From: Atrina japonica
Lineage: Eukaryota; Mollusca; Bivalvia; Pterioida; Pinnidae
Direction: 5' to 3'
DNA: 64,000 nucleotides
NCBI GenBank assembly: GCA_030159075.1
Contig: BROG01000378.1
Span: 186,001-250,000, forward strand
In this document: piece by piece, positions 34,353 to 45,772 of the stretch
Position numbering within the stretch: the first letter of the stretch is position 1
Layout: the number at the start of each line of letters is the position of its first letter
The notes under the pieces: generated by a model
Databases searched by the model: none
Told to the model about the DNA's origin: nothing
The model's input: only the letters and a program-made list of their open reading frames with translations
Position numbers and translations under genes: made by a program

Positions 34353-34535
34353 TACAGTAAAACCTGCTATAGATGCCACCTCTATATAAAGATTACCTGT
34401 TTATTAAGGCCAGTTTTTTCAAGTCCCTTGACTGCATACTTCAACTAAATTGAACCTGTGTATAAGGGTCACCTGCACATAAAGGTCAATATTTTCTGGT
34501 CCCTTGGGTGGCCCCTATATACAGGTTTCATTGTG
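34353..34535 (-). mobile_element. 183-bp MITE (tacagtaaaacctgtatata family), copy 3, inverted
   Basis: Starts tacagtaaaacctgctatag and ends ggcccctatatacaggtttc. The internal landmarks appear in reverse (cttgactgcatacttcaact). It lies between two (TA)n tracts (34334-34353 and 34547-34578). Confidence 0.8.
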
Positions 34536-34539
34536 TGTG

Positions 34540-34546
<7 letters not shown>

Positions 34547-34578
<32 letters not shown>
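34547..34578. repeat. (TA)n microsatellite
   Basis: About 15 AT dinucleotides just right of the MITE. Confidence 0.9.
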
Positions 34579-34580
<2 letters not shown>

Positions 34581-35610
34581 ATATGTCAGAATCATATAAG
34601 TTGAAATTCTAGATATGTCAGATATGGACAAACGGTTGATTTTTATGGATAGAGAAATATGTAAATTTAAATTTTCCTTATCTCAATTTCAAATACAAAT
34701 GTATCTGGAAATAATAGGATGGTCCTGTGAATTTCGGGATAATAAGATTCCACTGTGTAAAATTTATAAATATATGTGGGGTCCATTAAGAAAATAGATA
34801 TGGGTTGACATTTTGAACATATTTATTCAATATTATACCCATCATTCATATGAAATCACCCACCCACTCAGAACAATATCTGAAAATAAAAAAAGATATT
34901 GAAACATTAGCAAATTATAAACAGAAAGAAATCTGCTGTTGCAAAATAAAAAATCTTGCATCGGCAAAAGAAACTCCAGTCAGACGAGTTGAACTTCCCA
35001 GATTTTGTAACAGTCAAATTAAGGTGAAATGCAATTCCCATTCCTCAAATTACAATGCACTTATGAAAACCCAATAAATACATAGACAAATTAATTAAGA
35101 CACCTAATACAAAAGAAGGTAGAAATCAATATCAAAATTAGGTCTTTTAAAACTCGGCAAATTATGATATCCCATTAAAAATAAGACACCTTCGGATACG
35201 AAGAAAAGATTAGAAAAGATTCTTGGAATGTATTATTTATTGACTATTTGTGATTACCGATTCTCTTTCATCTGCCCGATATGATTGGCCATGCGAATGA
35301 TCTGTCATTGTGCTGTGTTTACTTGTGACATTAAACGTAATTCAATTCATCATCGTTGATTAAAAGATTACATGTATTTTACTTCTATTGGGATAGCGTG
35401 TGCAGTGAAGTTCATTTGGCAAGTTTTGTGGGTTAATTTTGTTGTTGTTATGTTGTAATTAGATGTAATCTTCCGGATGCACAGAAGCTGAGGGAACAGA
35501 TTTACATTCTTATAAATAAAAATTGTGCATGTAACAAATTTTCTTTTTCTACATGTAGGAGCTTTTCTTTTAAAAAGTATGGAATGTTGAATTATAATGT
35601 AGTTCTTTTT
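34579..35610. other. Unrecognised A-rich stretch
   Basis: Open frames at 34615-34797 and 34850-35077 are Lys/Ile-rich and unrecognised. No splice support. Confidence 0.4.
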
Positions 35611-35645
35611 GCCACACTCAACAATTTTTTAGTTATATGGTGGCA

Positions 35646-35681
<36 letters not shown>

Positions 35682-35735
35682 GTGGAGGAAAGAACCCAGT
35701 TACAATGTACCTGGGAAGAGATAACCAGCCTAAAT
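35611..35735 (-). mobile_element. SINE ('ggccggtggtctc' family), inverted, with an expanded poly(T)
   Basis: ttgccacactcaacaatttt, ttagttatatggtggcagcc, then about 32 T (35649-35680), then ggtggaggaaagaacccagt and tacaatgtacctgggaagag. The T run occupies the short T-run of the consensus tail. Confidence 0.8.
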
Positions 35736-35946
35736 TCGCAAGAAAGTGGCAAAAAGTACAGAATTTTATCTTATCGAGATATCAAAATGAAAAGAAAGTA
35801 ACAAAATGATCATGCCCACAGAACATCCTGCCTTCTAAAAAATCAGGACAGGAACATGACTTTTGAAGTGATGACCCAAGTGGGAGAAAAAGTTGACAGT
35901 GTTGACTGCATGAATAAGATGCTTATAATTACAATCCTATAATGTA

Positions 35947-36124
35947 TACAGCCAAGCTTGCATTAAAGAGTACCTCTGTATAAAGGGCACCTGCTTATCA
36001 AGGCCATTCAAACATAATCTTTGATTACTTTTATTATAATGAATAAACCTCTTTATAAAGGCCACCTGTCTATAAAAACTACTTTTGCCTGTTCCCTAGA
36101 GTGGCCTTTATAGACAAGTTTGTA
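35947..36124 (-). mobile_element. MITE (tacagtcaaattgtctataa subfamily), inverted
   Basis: tacagccaagcttgcattaa, agggcacctgcttatcaagg, tctttataaaggccacctgt and ggcctttatagacaagtttg tacta. This is the reverse of the element at 42645-42813 and a distant relative of the 183-bp MITE. Confidence 0.7.
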
Positions 36125-36174
36125 CTACAAAATTAATTCCTGGAACTTATCGGTAAACTGATGATGTCTGAGAG

Positions 36175-36500
36175 ATTGCCTGTTAACTTGTGGAAGGCCA
36201 GTGGTCTTTTCCTTGGTACATTTCATCTGCATTCTTCCTCTCCACCATATGCCTGCCACCGTATAATGGGGCTCTGTGGCCAAGTGGTTAGTCAAACTAG
36301 ACAGCGAGGGTTTCAGGTTCTGTTGGAACTTAAGCTGATATTGTGAGAGAGACAGAAGTAAGTTGGTGGTATCTTTTGGGGTACTTTGTAACCAGGTTAA
36401 TCTCTCCTCCACTGTTAAAAACATGCCTCCGCCATATAGCTGGAAAAATTGCCGGGAGTGGTGTGAAACACCATTCAAATATACAAACCACCGTATAACT
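36175..36500 (+). mobile_element. Two SINE ('ggccggtggtctc' family) copies, tail-to-head
   Basis: 36175-36272 carries the 3' part (gtggaaggccagtggtcttt, ctccaccatatgcctgccac). A second copy starts at 36276 with the head ggggctctgtggccaagtgg and runs to its tail at 36470 (ttgccgggagtggtgtgaaa). An open frame on the minus strand (36125-36511) is SINE sequence. Confidence 0.75.
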
Positions 36501-36987
36501 AGGAATTTCAACTTTGGTGTTAAAAAAAAAATACCATTATAGCAAATTAAACTATTATAAACATATTCTATTCATATATTTTGTACACATGTGATGTATA
36601 TCTTCAAATTACAGATGAAGAATTTCAGAAAGGGGTTGTGAACAAATGTATCATACATGTAGGTACTAAGTTTGAAATTTTGTAAAAAAAAGAAAAAAAA
36701 TTTAACCAGTATTCTTGCCCGAAACAAAAATTGTGGTGATGTGTTATAAATACAGCAGAAATAATCAATGTAGTTTGTATTAGCTAAGACTATAAAAGGA
36801 ATTGGATTCTTCAAGTGGTAATTCTGTTGTTTTTCAATTGTATTAATGTGTTGTAGAGTGGGTACCAAATTAACCCGTAGAGGTGATTGAGTGTAGGCTA
36901 TTAATTTCTATTGCAGCAGATTTTTTTTTTCGATGGAAACAGATGGTTTTCTTCCAGTGGATGACTCTTCAAGAGTATATTCGGATA
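36501..36987. other. Unrecognised AT-rich stretch
   Basis: Nothing recognised. Confidence 0.4.
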
Positions 36988-37370
36988 CCTGTGTGTCTGT
37001 CTGTGTGTGTGTGTCTGTATGTGTGTCTGTGTCTGTCTGTTTGTCTGTCTTTGCAGCTGTGTGTGTGCATGCATGTCTGTCTGTGTGTGTGTGCATCCCT
37101 GTGTGTGTGCATACCTCTGTGTGTGTGCATGCCTCTGTGTGTGTGTATGTGTGTGTGTGTGTGTGTGTGCATGCTTGTGTGTTTGCATGCTTGTGTGTTT
37201 GTGCATGTATGCCTGTTGTGTGCAAGTATGCCTGTGTGTGTGTGCATGTTTGCCTATGAATGTGTGCATGTTTGCCTGTGTATGTGCATGTACATGGTAC
37301 ATGGGTATTTGCCTGTGTTTGTTACTATGTGTGAATATTTGTGTGTCTGTCTGTCTGTGTGTGTATATGT
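36988..37370 (+). repeat. TG-rich minisatellite/microsatellite mosaic
   Basis: Mixed (TG)n, (CTGT)n and a tgtgtgcatgcctgtgtgtg-type unit of about 20 bp. Long open frames in four frames (Cys/Val and His/Thr-rich) are by-products of this composition. Confidence 0.93.
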
Positions 37371-38604
37371 ATTCTTCACTTGTCAGCATAGTCCTATTTA
37401 CCTCATTTGTTCAAATAGTCTGCATGTATTCCATTGATCAACATATTAACGGCTGACCTTAAATGGCCGTATAGGGATAAAAGCTAGATGTTTTATAGTG
37501 TACATGTCGGTTTCTCCATATTTATAAATTAAGAGATCTAAATAATAAAACCATACAGATATAATTTGTAATGTCATCAACTCTACAACAGAATCCTGTG
37601 TTCGTCAGAGATCATCTGCCCCGATATGACATCAACCATATGCCACGCGACTGGGGAGTACCTGATACTAGAATAGAATTTTCCACATGACCAGTCATGT
37701 GTAAAAGCTACAAATCTAAACCTAATTGTTCTACCAATAATCTGGAAGAATTTTATTAGCAGGCTTCTTGAGAATTCTGATTTCAATTGCCTTTTTATCA
37801 TTATTATTAGGATGTAAAAATAATTTAAAACAATAAAAAAAAAATCATAGAAATAATAAAAAGATTGCAAACGTCTTCATATTTTTATAGTGAGAATGTG
37901 TAGTTCGTCTTGTCATCATTTAGTTTGGTTTCTCCTTTTCAAAATTGATTTTTTTTTTAATTTTGCGTTTGTTATCTAAACTTTGTAAAACCAATATAAA
38001 AAAAAAAAAAATTTCAAATCCACAGGCTTTTGAATTATATATAGATGATATAATTAAATATATTCTTAACTTAACTCTTAGTAATATGGGAGTAATTCAT
38101 AAGTTTTGACTTATGCATGTTATGCTGATTTAAAATTTTTTGTGAAATTTGATATAAAAGATTGCTAAGGTCATTTCCATGCAAATCAACCATAAGCCCC
38201 TTGTAATATTGAGAAAATCCTTTTTTTTAATTTTGTATCGCCCTCTCATCTTCAACCTTAGATGAGAGGACGAATTTATAATGAAGGCGAAATTTTCAAG
38301 CTAAATAAATGAAGCATAGGAATCCATGCCATCCATGAGACTACGGTGATTTAGGGCAAATTAAAGACGTGGTGAATATGTTTTTTGTTGCAAAAGAGTG
38401 AAAAAAATTTCCAGGTACATGTAATCAGTAATCATCTGTATCATACGCACACTTCTAGTAACTATGACGATAAATGAACTTTTGTGATTTAGATGTCCCA
38501 GGTCATATAATTCCATTTAAAACTACAAAATCATGAATTTTCTACAATAAAATATTTTATATTTCTTCTTTAGTATTTTTTCTTTAAAAGTATTCATTCT
38601 ATAC
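37371..38604. other. Unrecognised AT-rich stretch
   Basis: No coding signal and no repeat recognised. Confidence 0.4.
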
Positions 38605-38684
38605 CCTCCTTAAAAATAATGGACTCTTCTGTAAATCAATGACTTCCAACAGTCCAAATGTGTCTTTAGGGGCGAACGAGTTAA
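38604..38684 (+). mobile_element. TTAA micro-MITE, copy
   Basis: ccctccttaaaaataatgga, ctcttctgtaaatcaatgac, ccaacagtccaaatgtgtct and ggggcgaacgagttaa. Confidence 0.75.
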
Positions 38685-39302
38685 ATGTGTTCATTTTACA
38701 CCCTTACTAATGTTTAAATTTCTAAAAAAAAAAAAAAATCCCACCTACCGTTAGCTAGCTCATCTAACACTGCCTAATTAAAGGATGATAAAATCAGAGA
38801 GAGAAAACTCTCAAGACATGAATTGTGTCATCATTTAGAGATACCTATTTGTACCTTATATATAATCATGAGGTCAGAGGTCGTCATTCAGATCATATCA
38901 GTATATATATTCGCAGATTTCTTAAAATAAGAGAATATCAGTGAGCAGATAGAATTTTGCACTGAATTAGCTGAGCAACTGTCATGTATAAATGGAGCGG
39001 AAATTTGTCTATGAGTTATGGCATAATTATTTCATTGTAACATCAATCAAAATCTTCGGTTTCAGTGGATTTTTAAATCACTTCTGGAGATGCCACACTA
39101 ACAGAATTGTTCGATGACTTTTTCTCTCTGCTGTAATTTTCCTGTCAAGGTGTAATTTTCCTCTGTTTGATGAACATTGGAAAAAATAAATTAGTTCAAG
39201 ATCTAGAAATATCAGGAGTGGTCCAAAAATAGACAGGAAAACAAACTGTTTGTAGGATAAGTAGGTGAACATGAAGATATTTTTTCATCTTTCTATTCTT
39301 TT
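38685..39302. other. Unrecognised stretch
   Basis: Nothing recognised. Confidence 0.4.
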
Positions 39303-39485
39303 TACATTGGAACCTCACAATTAAGACCACCTTCCTGACTGGATCAAAGTGGTCTGATAAGTGAGATGGTCTCTTTGGTGGGGTTTTGTACTTATTTAAA
39401 TATTTTTCAAAAGACTGGAAATTTATTGTCCGAAATGTGAGGCGATCTCCTTAGTGAGGTGATCTTTAGGTGAAGTTCCACCATA
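39303..39485 (-). mobile_element. MITE (tacagtggaacctcgcctaa family), inverted copy
   Basis: Reads tacattggaacctcacaatt, aagaccaccttcctgactgg, tttcaaaagactggaaattt and gatctttaggtgaagttcca, the reverse of 11713-11906. Confidence 0.75.
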
Positions 39486-39740
39486 ATTCGTTTACTTATT
39501 ATTTTTTTTTTATTAGTTTTATTTTTTTTTTTTTCATCAGAAATTGCTTTTGTTGATTAATTAACTATCATTCATTGTGAAAAAGTACAGAAGTTTAAGA
39601 ACAAAATCTATACACATCAGAAATATCTGGGATGAATAACCAATATACCGGTACTTACAAATTGAATTGAAAGAGCTTCACAGTATGTAAACAAAAAAAA
39701 AACAAGTGAAAAGTACTGAATTATAGTATTCTTCATTCTG

Positions 39741-40426
39741 TACAGTGGAACCTTGTTTAAAATACCACCTTGTTGAGGAGACCACCTCACATTTCAGAGC
39801 ATAAATTTCCAGTCTCTTAATGCATATCTAGTAAGTACAGATACTCACTTAAGAGACTTGACCTGACTAATCAGACAACTTTGAGTCAGTCAGTTAGGTG
39901 GTCTTAATAGCGAGGTTCCACTGTAACACCTCACTAATCAGACCATTTTGAGTCAGTCAGTTAGGTGGTCTTAATGGTGAGGTTCCACTGTAACCTCACT
40001 AATCAGACAACTTTGAGTCAGTTAGTTAGGTGGTCTTAATGGCGAGGTTCCACTGTAACATTGACCTCAGTCAGTTAGGTGGTCTAATCAGACCACTTTG
40101 AGTCAGTCAGTTAGGTGGTCTTAATGGCAAGGTTCCACTGTAACACCTCACTAATTCAGCGAAGTTCCACTGACCACTAATTGAGTCAGTCAGTTAGGTG
40201 GTCTTAATGGCAAGGTTCCACTGTAACACCTCACTAATTAGACCACTTTGAGTCAGTCAGTTAGGTGGTCTTAATGGCAAGGTTTCACTGTAACACCTCA
40301 CTAATTAGACCACTTTGAGTCAGTCAGTTAGGTGGTCTTAATGGCAAGGTTTCACTGTAACACCTCACTAATCAGACCACTTTGAGTCAGTCAATTAGGT
40401 GGTCTTAACAGCTAGGTTTCACTGTA
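39741..40426 (+). repeat. MITE with 3' half expanded into a 67-bp tandem array
   Basis: 39741-39920 is a MITE copy (tacagtggaaccttgtttaa ... gcgaggttccactgta). It is followed by about seven partly rearranged copies of cacctcactaatcagaccac, tttgagtcagtcagttaggt, ggtcttaatggcaaggttcc, actgtaa. The same MITE half as in 32065-33608 is amplified, but with a 67-bp rather than 86-bp period. Confidence 0.9.
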
Positions 40427-40521
40427 TACTTTTCTAAGTCAATGTTATTGAACTCATTAGTTAATCATAATTTTAGGGAAGCTACAGTGTAGTTCCAGAA
40501 AATATGTTAACAACAAACTTA

Positions 40522-40590
40522 CTATGTGTTTGTGTGTGTGTGTGTGTCCGTCTGCCTGCCTGTTTGTGTGTCTGTCTGTGTGTGTTTGTC

Positions 40591-40630
<40 letters not shown>
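40522..40630 (+). repeat. (TG)n/(CTGT)n and (GA)n microsatellites
   Basis: Mixed TG-rich repeat followed by about 14 GA dinucleotides at 40603-40630. Confidence 0.9.
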
Positions 40631-40631
<1 letters not shown>

Positions 40632-41891
40632 ACTCATCTCGGATTATCTTAGCTTATCAAAAACAATTTTATGAATTTAATCTTTGATTAAATATTAAGT
40701 TATTCATTTTTATTTCATTTTACTAAATTTTGTTTTTGGGGTATTTAAAAACACTCCTTGAACAGTCATCCAGAATAATCATCAATAATAGAGTTCAGTG
40801 AGTCTAAAACAGGTAGAGCTACAGGTTATCATTAATAAACCTGTAGTTATCTCCCTTTTTATTTCATTTGTTCACTGACGGCTGTTTGAGAGGCACTGTA
40901 CAATAAAGGCATTCAATTTGGCTGAGGTTTACCGATATGAAATTCAGCAAATTTTACAAGAGTTATAATTTTTCTTTTCTATTCTGAAGAAACAGGGGGC
41001 ATAACATGCCAGAGACAAATATTGCCACATTTATGTATATTTATATATACGGTAATCAGTATCAGAGTGTTTTTGTGGTTACCGCTGTTGTTGTTGGCGA
41101 TGGTGATGTTTTTTTTTTTTAGGGAGGTGGGATAATTGCTAAACATACAATTCCCAGAAACAGATACTATTATTATAGTAAATAAAGATCTGTCAGAGAT
41201 CTAGATTAAAATTAACCCCAAATGAACAAAATAGAAACTTCCAAATACATATTATAGACCAGTCTAAATGTGAAATTAGGGAGAGACAAGTTAATGATTT
41301 ATTAAATCATTACATGTTATCTAACATTATGTACATGTACCTATACAAATCTAGTTAGAAGGATGGGGGAAAATTCCAAACAATTTCAAAGATCTTTAAT
41401 TGTGAAAAAATATCAAATATCACTGATTCTAACAAATAACAAGAAACCAAAATACACAAACCAAAGACAAAATAATAAACAAACATAACTTTATATTAAA
41501 AAAAACCCAAAACGTATTGAATTGATGAAATAAAGAAATAGTGACATTGTTGATTTATAGGAATCAGGTGTATATGAAATGTACGATCTTACAGTGGTCT
41601 GATTTCATATAAAGAACCACGTCTTATAATCACTGAATGTGTGAGGTTCTAGAGTTTACCAGATTTCACCATGGGAGGTGTTCTAAACTGAATTATGTAT
41701 GTAGCACCTGAAATGTCGGCAGGTCAATTCCAGGTATGTGATAATTTATTGTATTTATGAACTATGTAGATCAGATGACCCCAGAGAAATGTACAAGTTG
41801 TGTAGTCTTAGCCAAGTTAAGGAGTCACATGACACTAGCGGAAGGCAACTACAAGTTAAATTTCCTGAAATATTTATATTTATTTGTTTGT
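40631..41891. other. Unrecognised stretch with a possible micro-MITE remnant
   Basis: 41215-41295 (attaaccccaaatgaac, gaccagtctaaatgtgaaat, gagacaagttaatg) may be a diverged TTAA micro-MITE. Otherwise nothing recognised. Confidence 0.4.
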
Positions 41892-41972
41892 TTAACTCAT
41901 CAACCCCTGAAAAACAATGGACTCTTCTGTAAATCAATGACTTAGGCCAGTCCAAATGTGTATTTAGGGGTT
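41892..41972 (+). mobile_element. TTAA micro-MITE, 3'-truncated copy
   Basis: ttaactcatcaacccctgaa, caatggactcttctgtaaat, aatgacttaggccagtccaa, atttagggg. It runs straight into the SINE at 41970. Confidence 0.8.
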
Positions 41973-42178
41973 ATATGGTGGCAGTCGGGTTTTAGTGGTA
42001 GAGGAGATAACCCGGCTACAATGTGTCTGGAGATCAATGGCCTCCGTAATCCCGCAGGTAAACTGGCAAACTTCCTCACAAAATCAGCTTAGTTTTTAGC
42101 AGTGCTTACACTCGTGCTGACTGAAAGTTTTACAAAATGTAGAGCGTAATGCTCTAACCAATCAGCCGTGGAGGTTTC
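41970..42178 (-). mobile_element. tRNA-derived SINE ('ggccggtggtctc' family), inverted
   Basis: tatatggtggcagtcgggtt, gaggagataacccggctaca, cgcaggtaaactggcaaact and the head in reverse, gtaatgctctaaccaatcag, ccgtggaggt. Confidence 0.8.
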
Positions 42179-42189
42179 TAAATATTTGT

Positions 42190-42440
42190 ACCTTTCGATT
42201 ATCATACGGATGATTCTACTCACTTTGCGGTTATGACAAGCTGCACGGGAAAAACGTTTTATTCTGGATACTCTCTTATGTTTGGTGACAAGAAGGAACG
42301 ATTAGTGATTTTAATTTTAATCTTATGCTTTATTTACCTAAAATTTAAACTCGTCAAGGTCAAGAATGGGTTCACAAGACTCCACCCTGCCACACAAGAC
42401 TCCACCCCGCCAAGTTATATGGATTTTACTATAGGTGTTA
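42190..42440 (+). mobile_element. Dispersed repeat, copy 2 (paired with 31150-31400)
   Basis: cgattatcatacggatgatt, aggaacgattagt, acctaaaatttaaactcgtc, aaggtcaagaatgggttcac, aagactccaccccgccaagt. A 19-20 bp piece (cacaagactccaccc) is locally duplicated. Confidence 0.65.
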
Positions 42441-42459
42441 ATACAAATCAAATACAATG

Positions 42460-42642
42460 TACAGTGAAACCTGTATATAGGGGCCACCCAAGGGACCAAA
42501 AAATATTGACCTTTATGAGCAGGTGACCCTTATACACAGGTTAAATTTAGTTGAAGTATGCAGTCAAGGGACTTGACAAAATTGGCCTTTATAGACAGGT
42601 AATCCTTATATAGAGGTGGCCACTATAGCAGGTTTTACTGTA
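42460..42642 (+). mobile_element. 183-bp MITE (tacagtaaaacctgtatata family), copy 4
   Basis: tacagtgaaacctgtatata to ctatagcaggttttactgta; same length as copies 1 and 2. Separated from the next MITE by 2 bp. Confidence 0.85.
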
Positions 42643-42644
42643 TA

Positions 42645-42813
42645 TACAGTCAAATTGTCTATAAAGGCAACAGGCTAAGTTAGCTGTTACAGACAGGTGG
42701 CCTTTATAAAGAGATTTATTCATTATAAACAGGTTAATGAAGGTTTTATTTGAATGGCCTCTATAGACAGGTGCCCTTTATACAGAGATGGCCTTCAATG
42801 CAAGTTGATTGTA
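42645..42813 (+). mobile_element. MITE (tacagtcaaattgtctataa subfamily)
   Basis: tacagtcaaattgtctataa, ggtggcctttataaagagat, gacaggtgccctttatacag and ccttcaatgcaagttgattg ta. A relative, in reverse, is at 35947-36124. Confidence 0.75.
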
Positions 42814-44462
42814 CATGTATATACCTACCTTTATACCCTGCTCTGCATTTCAATTATCCTTTGGTGTTTACACATTAAGTCAGATGTACAACTGTATTCT
42901 TACCTTTCTGAGACTTTTCAAGTCAGAGTCATGTAACAATATTTTTTCGTTAGAGCACAACACAAATCAGAACTCTTTAGAAGAAGATGGGCGTGTCAGA
43001 TATCCTTAGGTACAGGATGGTACAAAAGCTGCAGAAATCAGTCTTAATAGAGTCAGTGAGTCAGTTTATTGTAGCAAGACGGAATTAACAATACTGCAAG
43101 TCACATGTATGTACCTCTAGATGACTTGATAAGTCAGACCTATAAAAAATCTGTACAAGTCATATTTCTCTACTGGTACTGTAACAGTTCCCGGATGATT
43201 TATAAATAAGGGTATAACTAACGGGATTTCGCTAGAATCGGAAGCCAGAAATTTCAAATTTTTTTTAATAGATTGTTACATCAGTTTATCTGTATTCCTC
43301 CCAACTTTCATTTTCATGCGCTGGGGAAAGTGATGTCATGATGCCATGGGGAAAAAATAAGATTATTAACGTTTTAAATCAAACAAAACATATGGATATA
43401 ATCATATCAATATAAAATTGCTCACTCCTAATAATAGATAAATAAATTTTGTCCAATTCACTCTTTGTTGAGCCTAAAAAAATTCATTAAGCATAACCGT
43501 CCGGGATCTGTTACAGTAAAGGTTAGGAAAATGGTGCCAAACTTCAATTGGGGAAACTTTAAAACGAGGTCTTTTAAACTCTTTCCTAATTGTTTTTTTT
43601 GCATATTTATAAGGATTTTGTAAGTCAGACATTTAGATTTCCACTGTACAAGGTACATGTCTCTAAAGTCTGGTACAAACACTGAGTCAAAACAAGTGGG
43701 CAGTGATGTCAATAAGTCAATTGTAAAGGCACAAACATAATGCCTCTGGGTGACTTTATAAGTCAAACCTTTGGAAGTCTGTACAAGTCATGCAGTTATC
43801 CTTAGAGTGGAAGTACTAAAAAAAACACTTTAAAATGTTGCTATGATACCAATACAAAAAGGAAACCAGTCTGTGTCATCTGCTTGGATAACTGTGACCT
43901 TGACCTCTAAGACTTTTATATATATATACATGTTTGTAAAAATCACATTTGTGGAATAGATTTCATTTTAATGGCTATGTTATAATACCCCCAAAATATT
44001 TTATTTAGTCATGCATGAGGAAACTTTGGATTTTTTCAGTAATAATTAAATGAATGTCAGCATGACTTCACAAATATAAATTTGTGGAAAAGAGAACAAA
44101 AAAAATTGGTAATGAATTTGCTGTTTAACTGTAAAGCATGAAATTTGTTAAAAAATTTAAAAAAAACCAAACATACAGTATTACATGTAATTTTTATTTA
44201 ATTTCATTTTATTTTAATCTCATTGATTTATTTTTATATTTTTGTTCCTTTTTATTCATTTTCATGATGAAATTGCACAAATGAACTCATCTGAAATTTT
44301 ACTTCATCATTTGATTTGATTTACAGTTTCCTGTACATGACTAGAAACGTTTTGTCAAATAACTCTGCCATTATATCCCAGTGTCAAGATTTACAAAATG
44401 AAAGCACTCTATTTTATCAGTAAAACTGCCAAATTTCAAAACAAACAAAAACAAACCGTGTA
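42814..44462. other. Mostly unrecognised; a diverged direct repeat pair
   Basis: 43110-43170 and 43740-43795 share cctctagatgacttgataag / cctctgggtgactttataag and tctgtacaagtcat, with more gtcagac-like text around each. No coding signal. Confidence 0.4.
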
Positions 44463-44540
44463 AAGAGTAGCTCAGTTTGTAGAGTGCCAGAAATTCAACA
44501 TGAAGTTCCCTGGTTCGATCCCCGATCATGCCAGATTTTC
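44463..44540 (+). pseudogene. tRNA-like sequence, SINE head
   Basis: aagagtagctcagtttgtag, agtgccagaaattcaacatg, then box B ctggttcgatccccgatcat. It has the length and order of a tRNA, but the acceptor ends do not pair. Likely a SINE head. Confidence 0.5.
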
Positions 44541-45280
44541 AGAAGCGAATTTTCATCTCCTGTTGGCACAGCTATATGCTTAGATGAAAGTTAAATGGTT
44601 CTAGAATGTGCAGTTTGATTCCTTCGTCAGATTGTACAAGTGTTACAGTGGCACTTAGAATTAAGCCGTTGGGAAATACGGACCACTCAAGAAAGGCACA
44701 AAATACAGACACATGTAGTCAATTCTTGCTGCTTCACACTGGGTCGAGTGGCATGGACTTTAAGGGTGCTTACCATTCACAAGGGCCTGGCCTGTACTAA
44801 CCGCATTTTGCCGATGGTACAGAAGTCGAACATGAACATGACTTACAAGTTGTAAAAATATTTTCATCGTTAATAAAATATTCATTTTTTATCCTGAAAA
44901 TTCGTTACTTTTTGTTTCTGATCAATTTTAGAGCCAACATATGAAAACGTTGTTTCTTGAGAAATCAAAGTTGTAAATTCTGTTTTAGGTCGTGTCTGTA
45001 ACGTTAATACTGTTGAATCATGGGAAGGAACCCAACTCAGAGCAGGTGCCATTGTGGCTGCGGTCGGACACGTTACCATTGGTGGATAGGCCGGTCAAAC
45101 TGGCCTATTCCACTGAATGGTAAGCAGCCTAAGTAGTCACATCGCTCACTGAGCCACTGGAAGCAACAAACAATGCTCTGGTACCTTTTGTGTATTTGGG
45201 TTTATGGCAGTATACCGAACAGACATTGTCCCGATAACAATGTCCAATAAAAATGGTCATATGAATTTTGAATTTGGAGT
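44541..45280. other. Unrecognised stretch with slightly protein-like open frames
   Basis: Open frames at 44606-44800 and 44640-44855 (+) and 44882-45079 (-) overlap in a region of higher GC. 44800 onward and 45000-45130 contain similar text (cttaccattcaca / ttaccattggtgg, ggcctgg / ggcctattcc), so this may be a decayed repeat. No family recognised. Confidence 0.35.
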
Positions 45281-45281
45281 G

Positions 45282-45530
45282 TTTTACGCCACACTCAACA
45301 ATTTTTCAGTTATATGGCGGCAGCCAATTTTTAGTGGTGGAGAAGAGAACCCAGTTACTATAATGTACATGGGAAGAGACCACCATTATTCGGCAAGTAA
45401 ACTGAGCAACTTTCTAAAAATAAAACAAACAAACACCTTAGGTTCCAGTGGGATTCGAACTTGCACTGACTAGAAAGAGTGCAAAAGAGTTAAAATTGTG
45501 AAGCTCTAACCACTCAACCGTGGATGCCCC
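45282..45530 (-). mobile_element. tRNA-derived SINE ('ggccggtggtctc' family), full length, inverted
   Basis: acgccacactcaacaatttt, cagttatatggcggcagcca, ggagaagagaacccagttac, aagagaccaccattattcgg, gtgggattcgaacttgcact (box B in reverse) and ctaaccactcaaccgtggat. The best preserved copy in the window. Confidence 0.85.
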
Positions 45531-45569
45531 AGTGGTCATATGATCATCATTGCCAAAGCTGATTAGCAG

Positions 45570-45772
45570 ACTGTAACCTCCATGGTAATTTGGTGAAAGC
45601 ATCCCGATTTAAGCTATGGAGTCTCTCTGCTCCAGTCAGTGCAGATTCGGTCCTATCCAAAGTTGGAGATACGTGTGTGAGGATGTTTGCCATTAGTTTT
45701 TTAAATTCTACATACCTGGGGATTTTCCCCATCTTTAAAAAAAAAATGGCCACTACCGTATGACTGATGAAT
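45570..45772 (+). mobile_element. tRNA-derived SINE ('ggccggtggtctc' family), degenerate
   Basis: gtaacctccatggtaatttg, gtgaaagcatcccgatttaa, gctatggagtctctctgctc, gtgaggatgtttgcca and atggccactaccgtatgact. Parts of the body are deleted. It faces the previous copy head to head. Confidence 0.65.

Noticed and set aside
36125..36511. 128-codon minus-strand open frame
   Set aside because: Lies over two SINE copies; SINE-derived.
36883..37437. Long open frames on both strands (up to 184 codons)
   Set aside because: They read through a TG-rich repeat. Cys/Val and His/Thr-rich translations in several frames at once are repeat artefacts.
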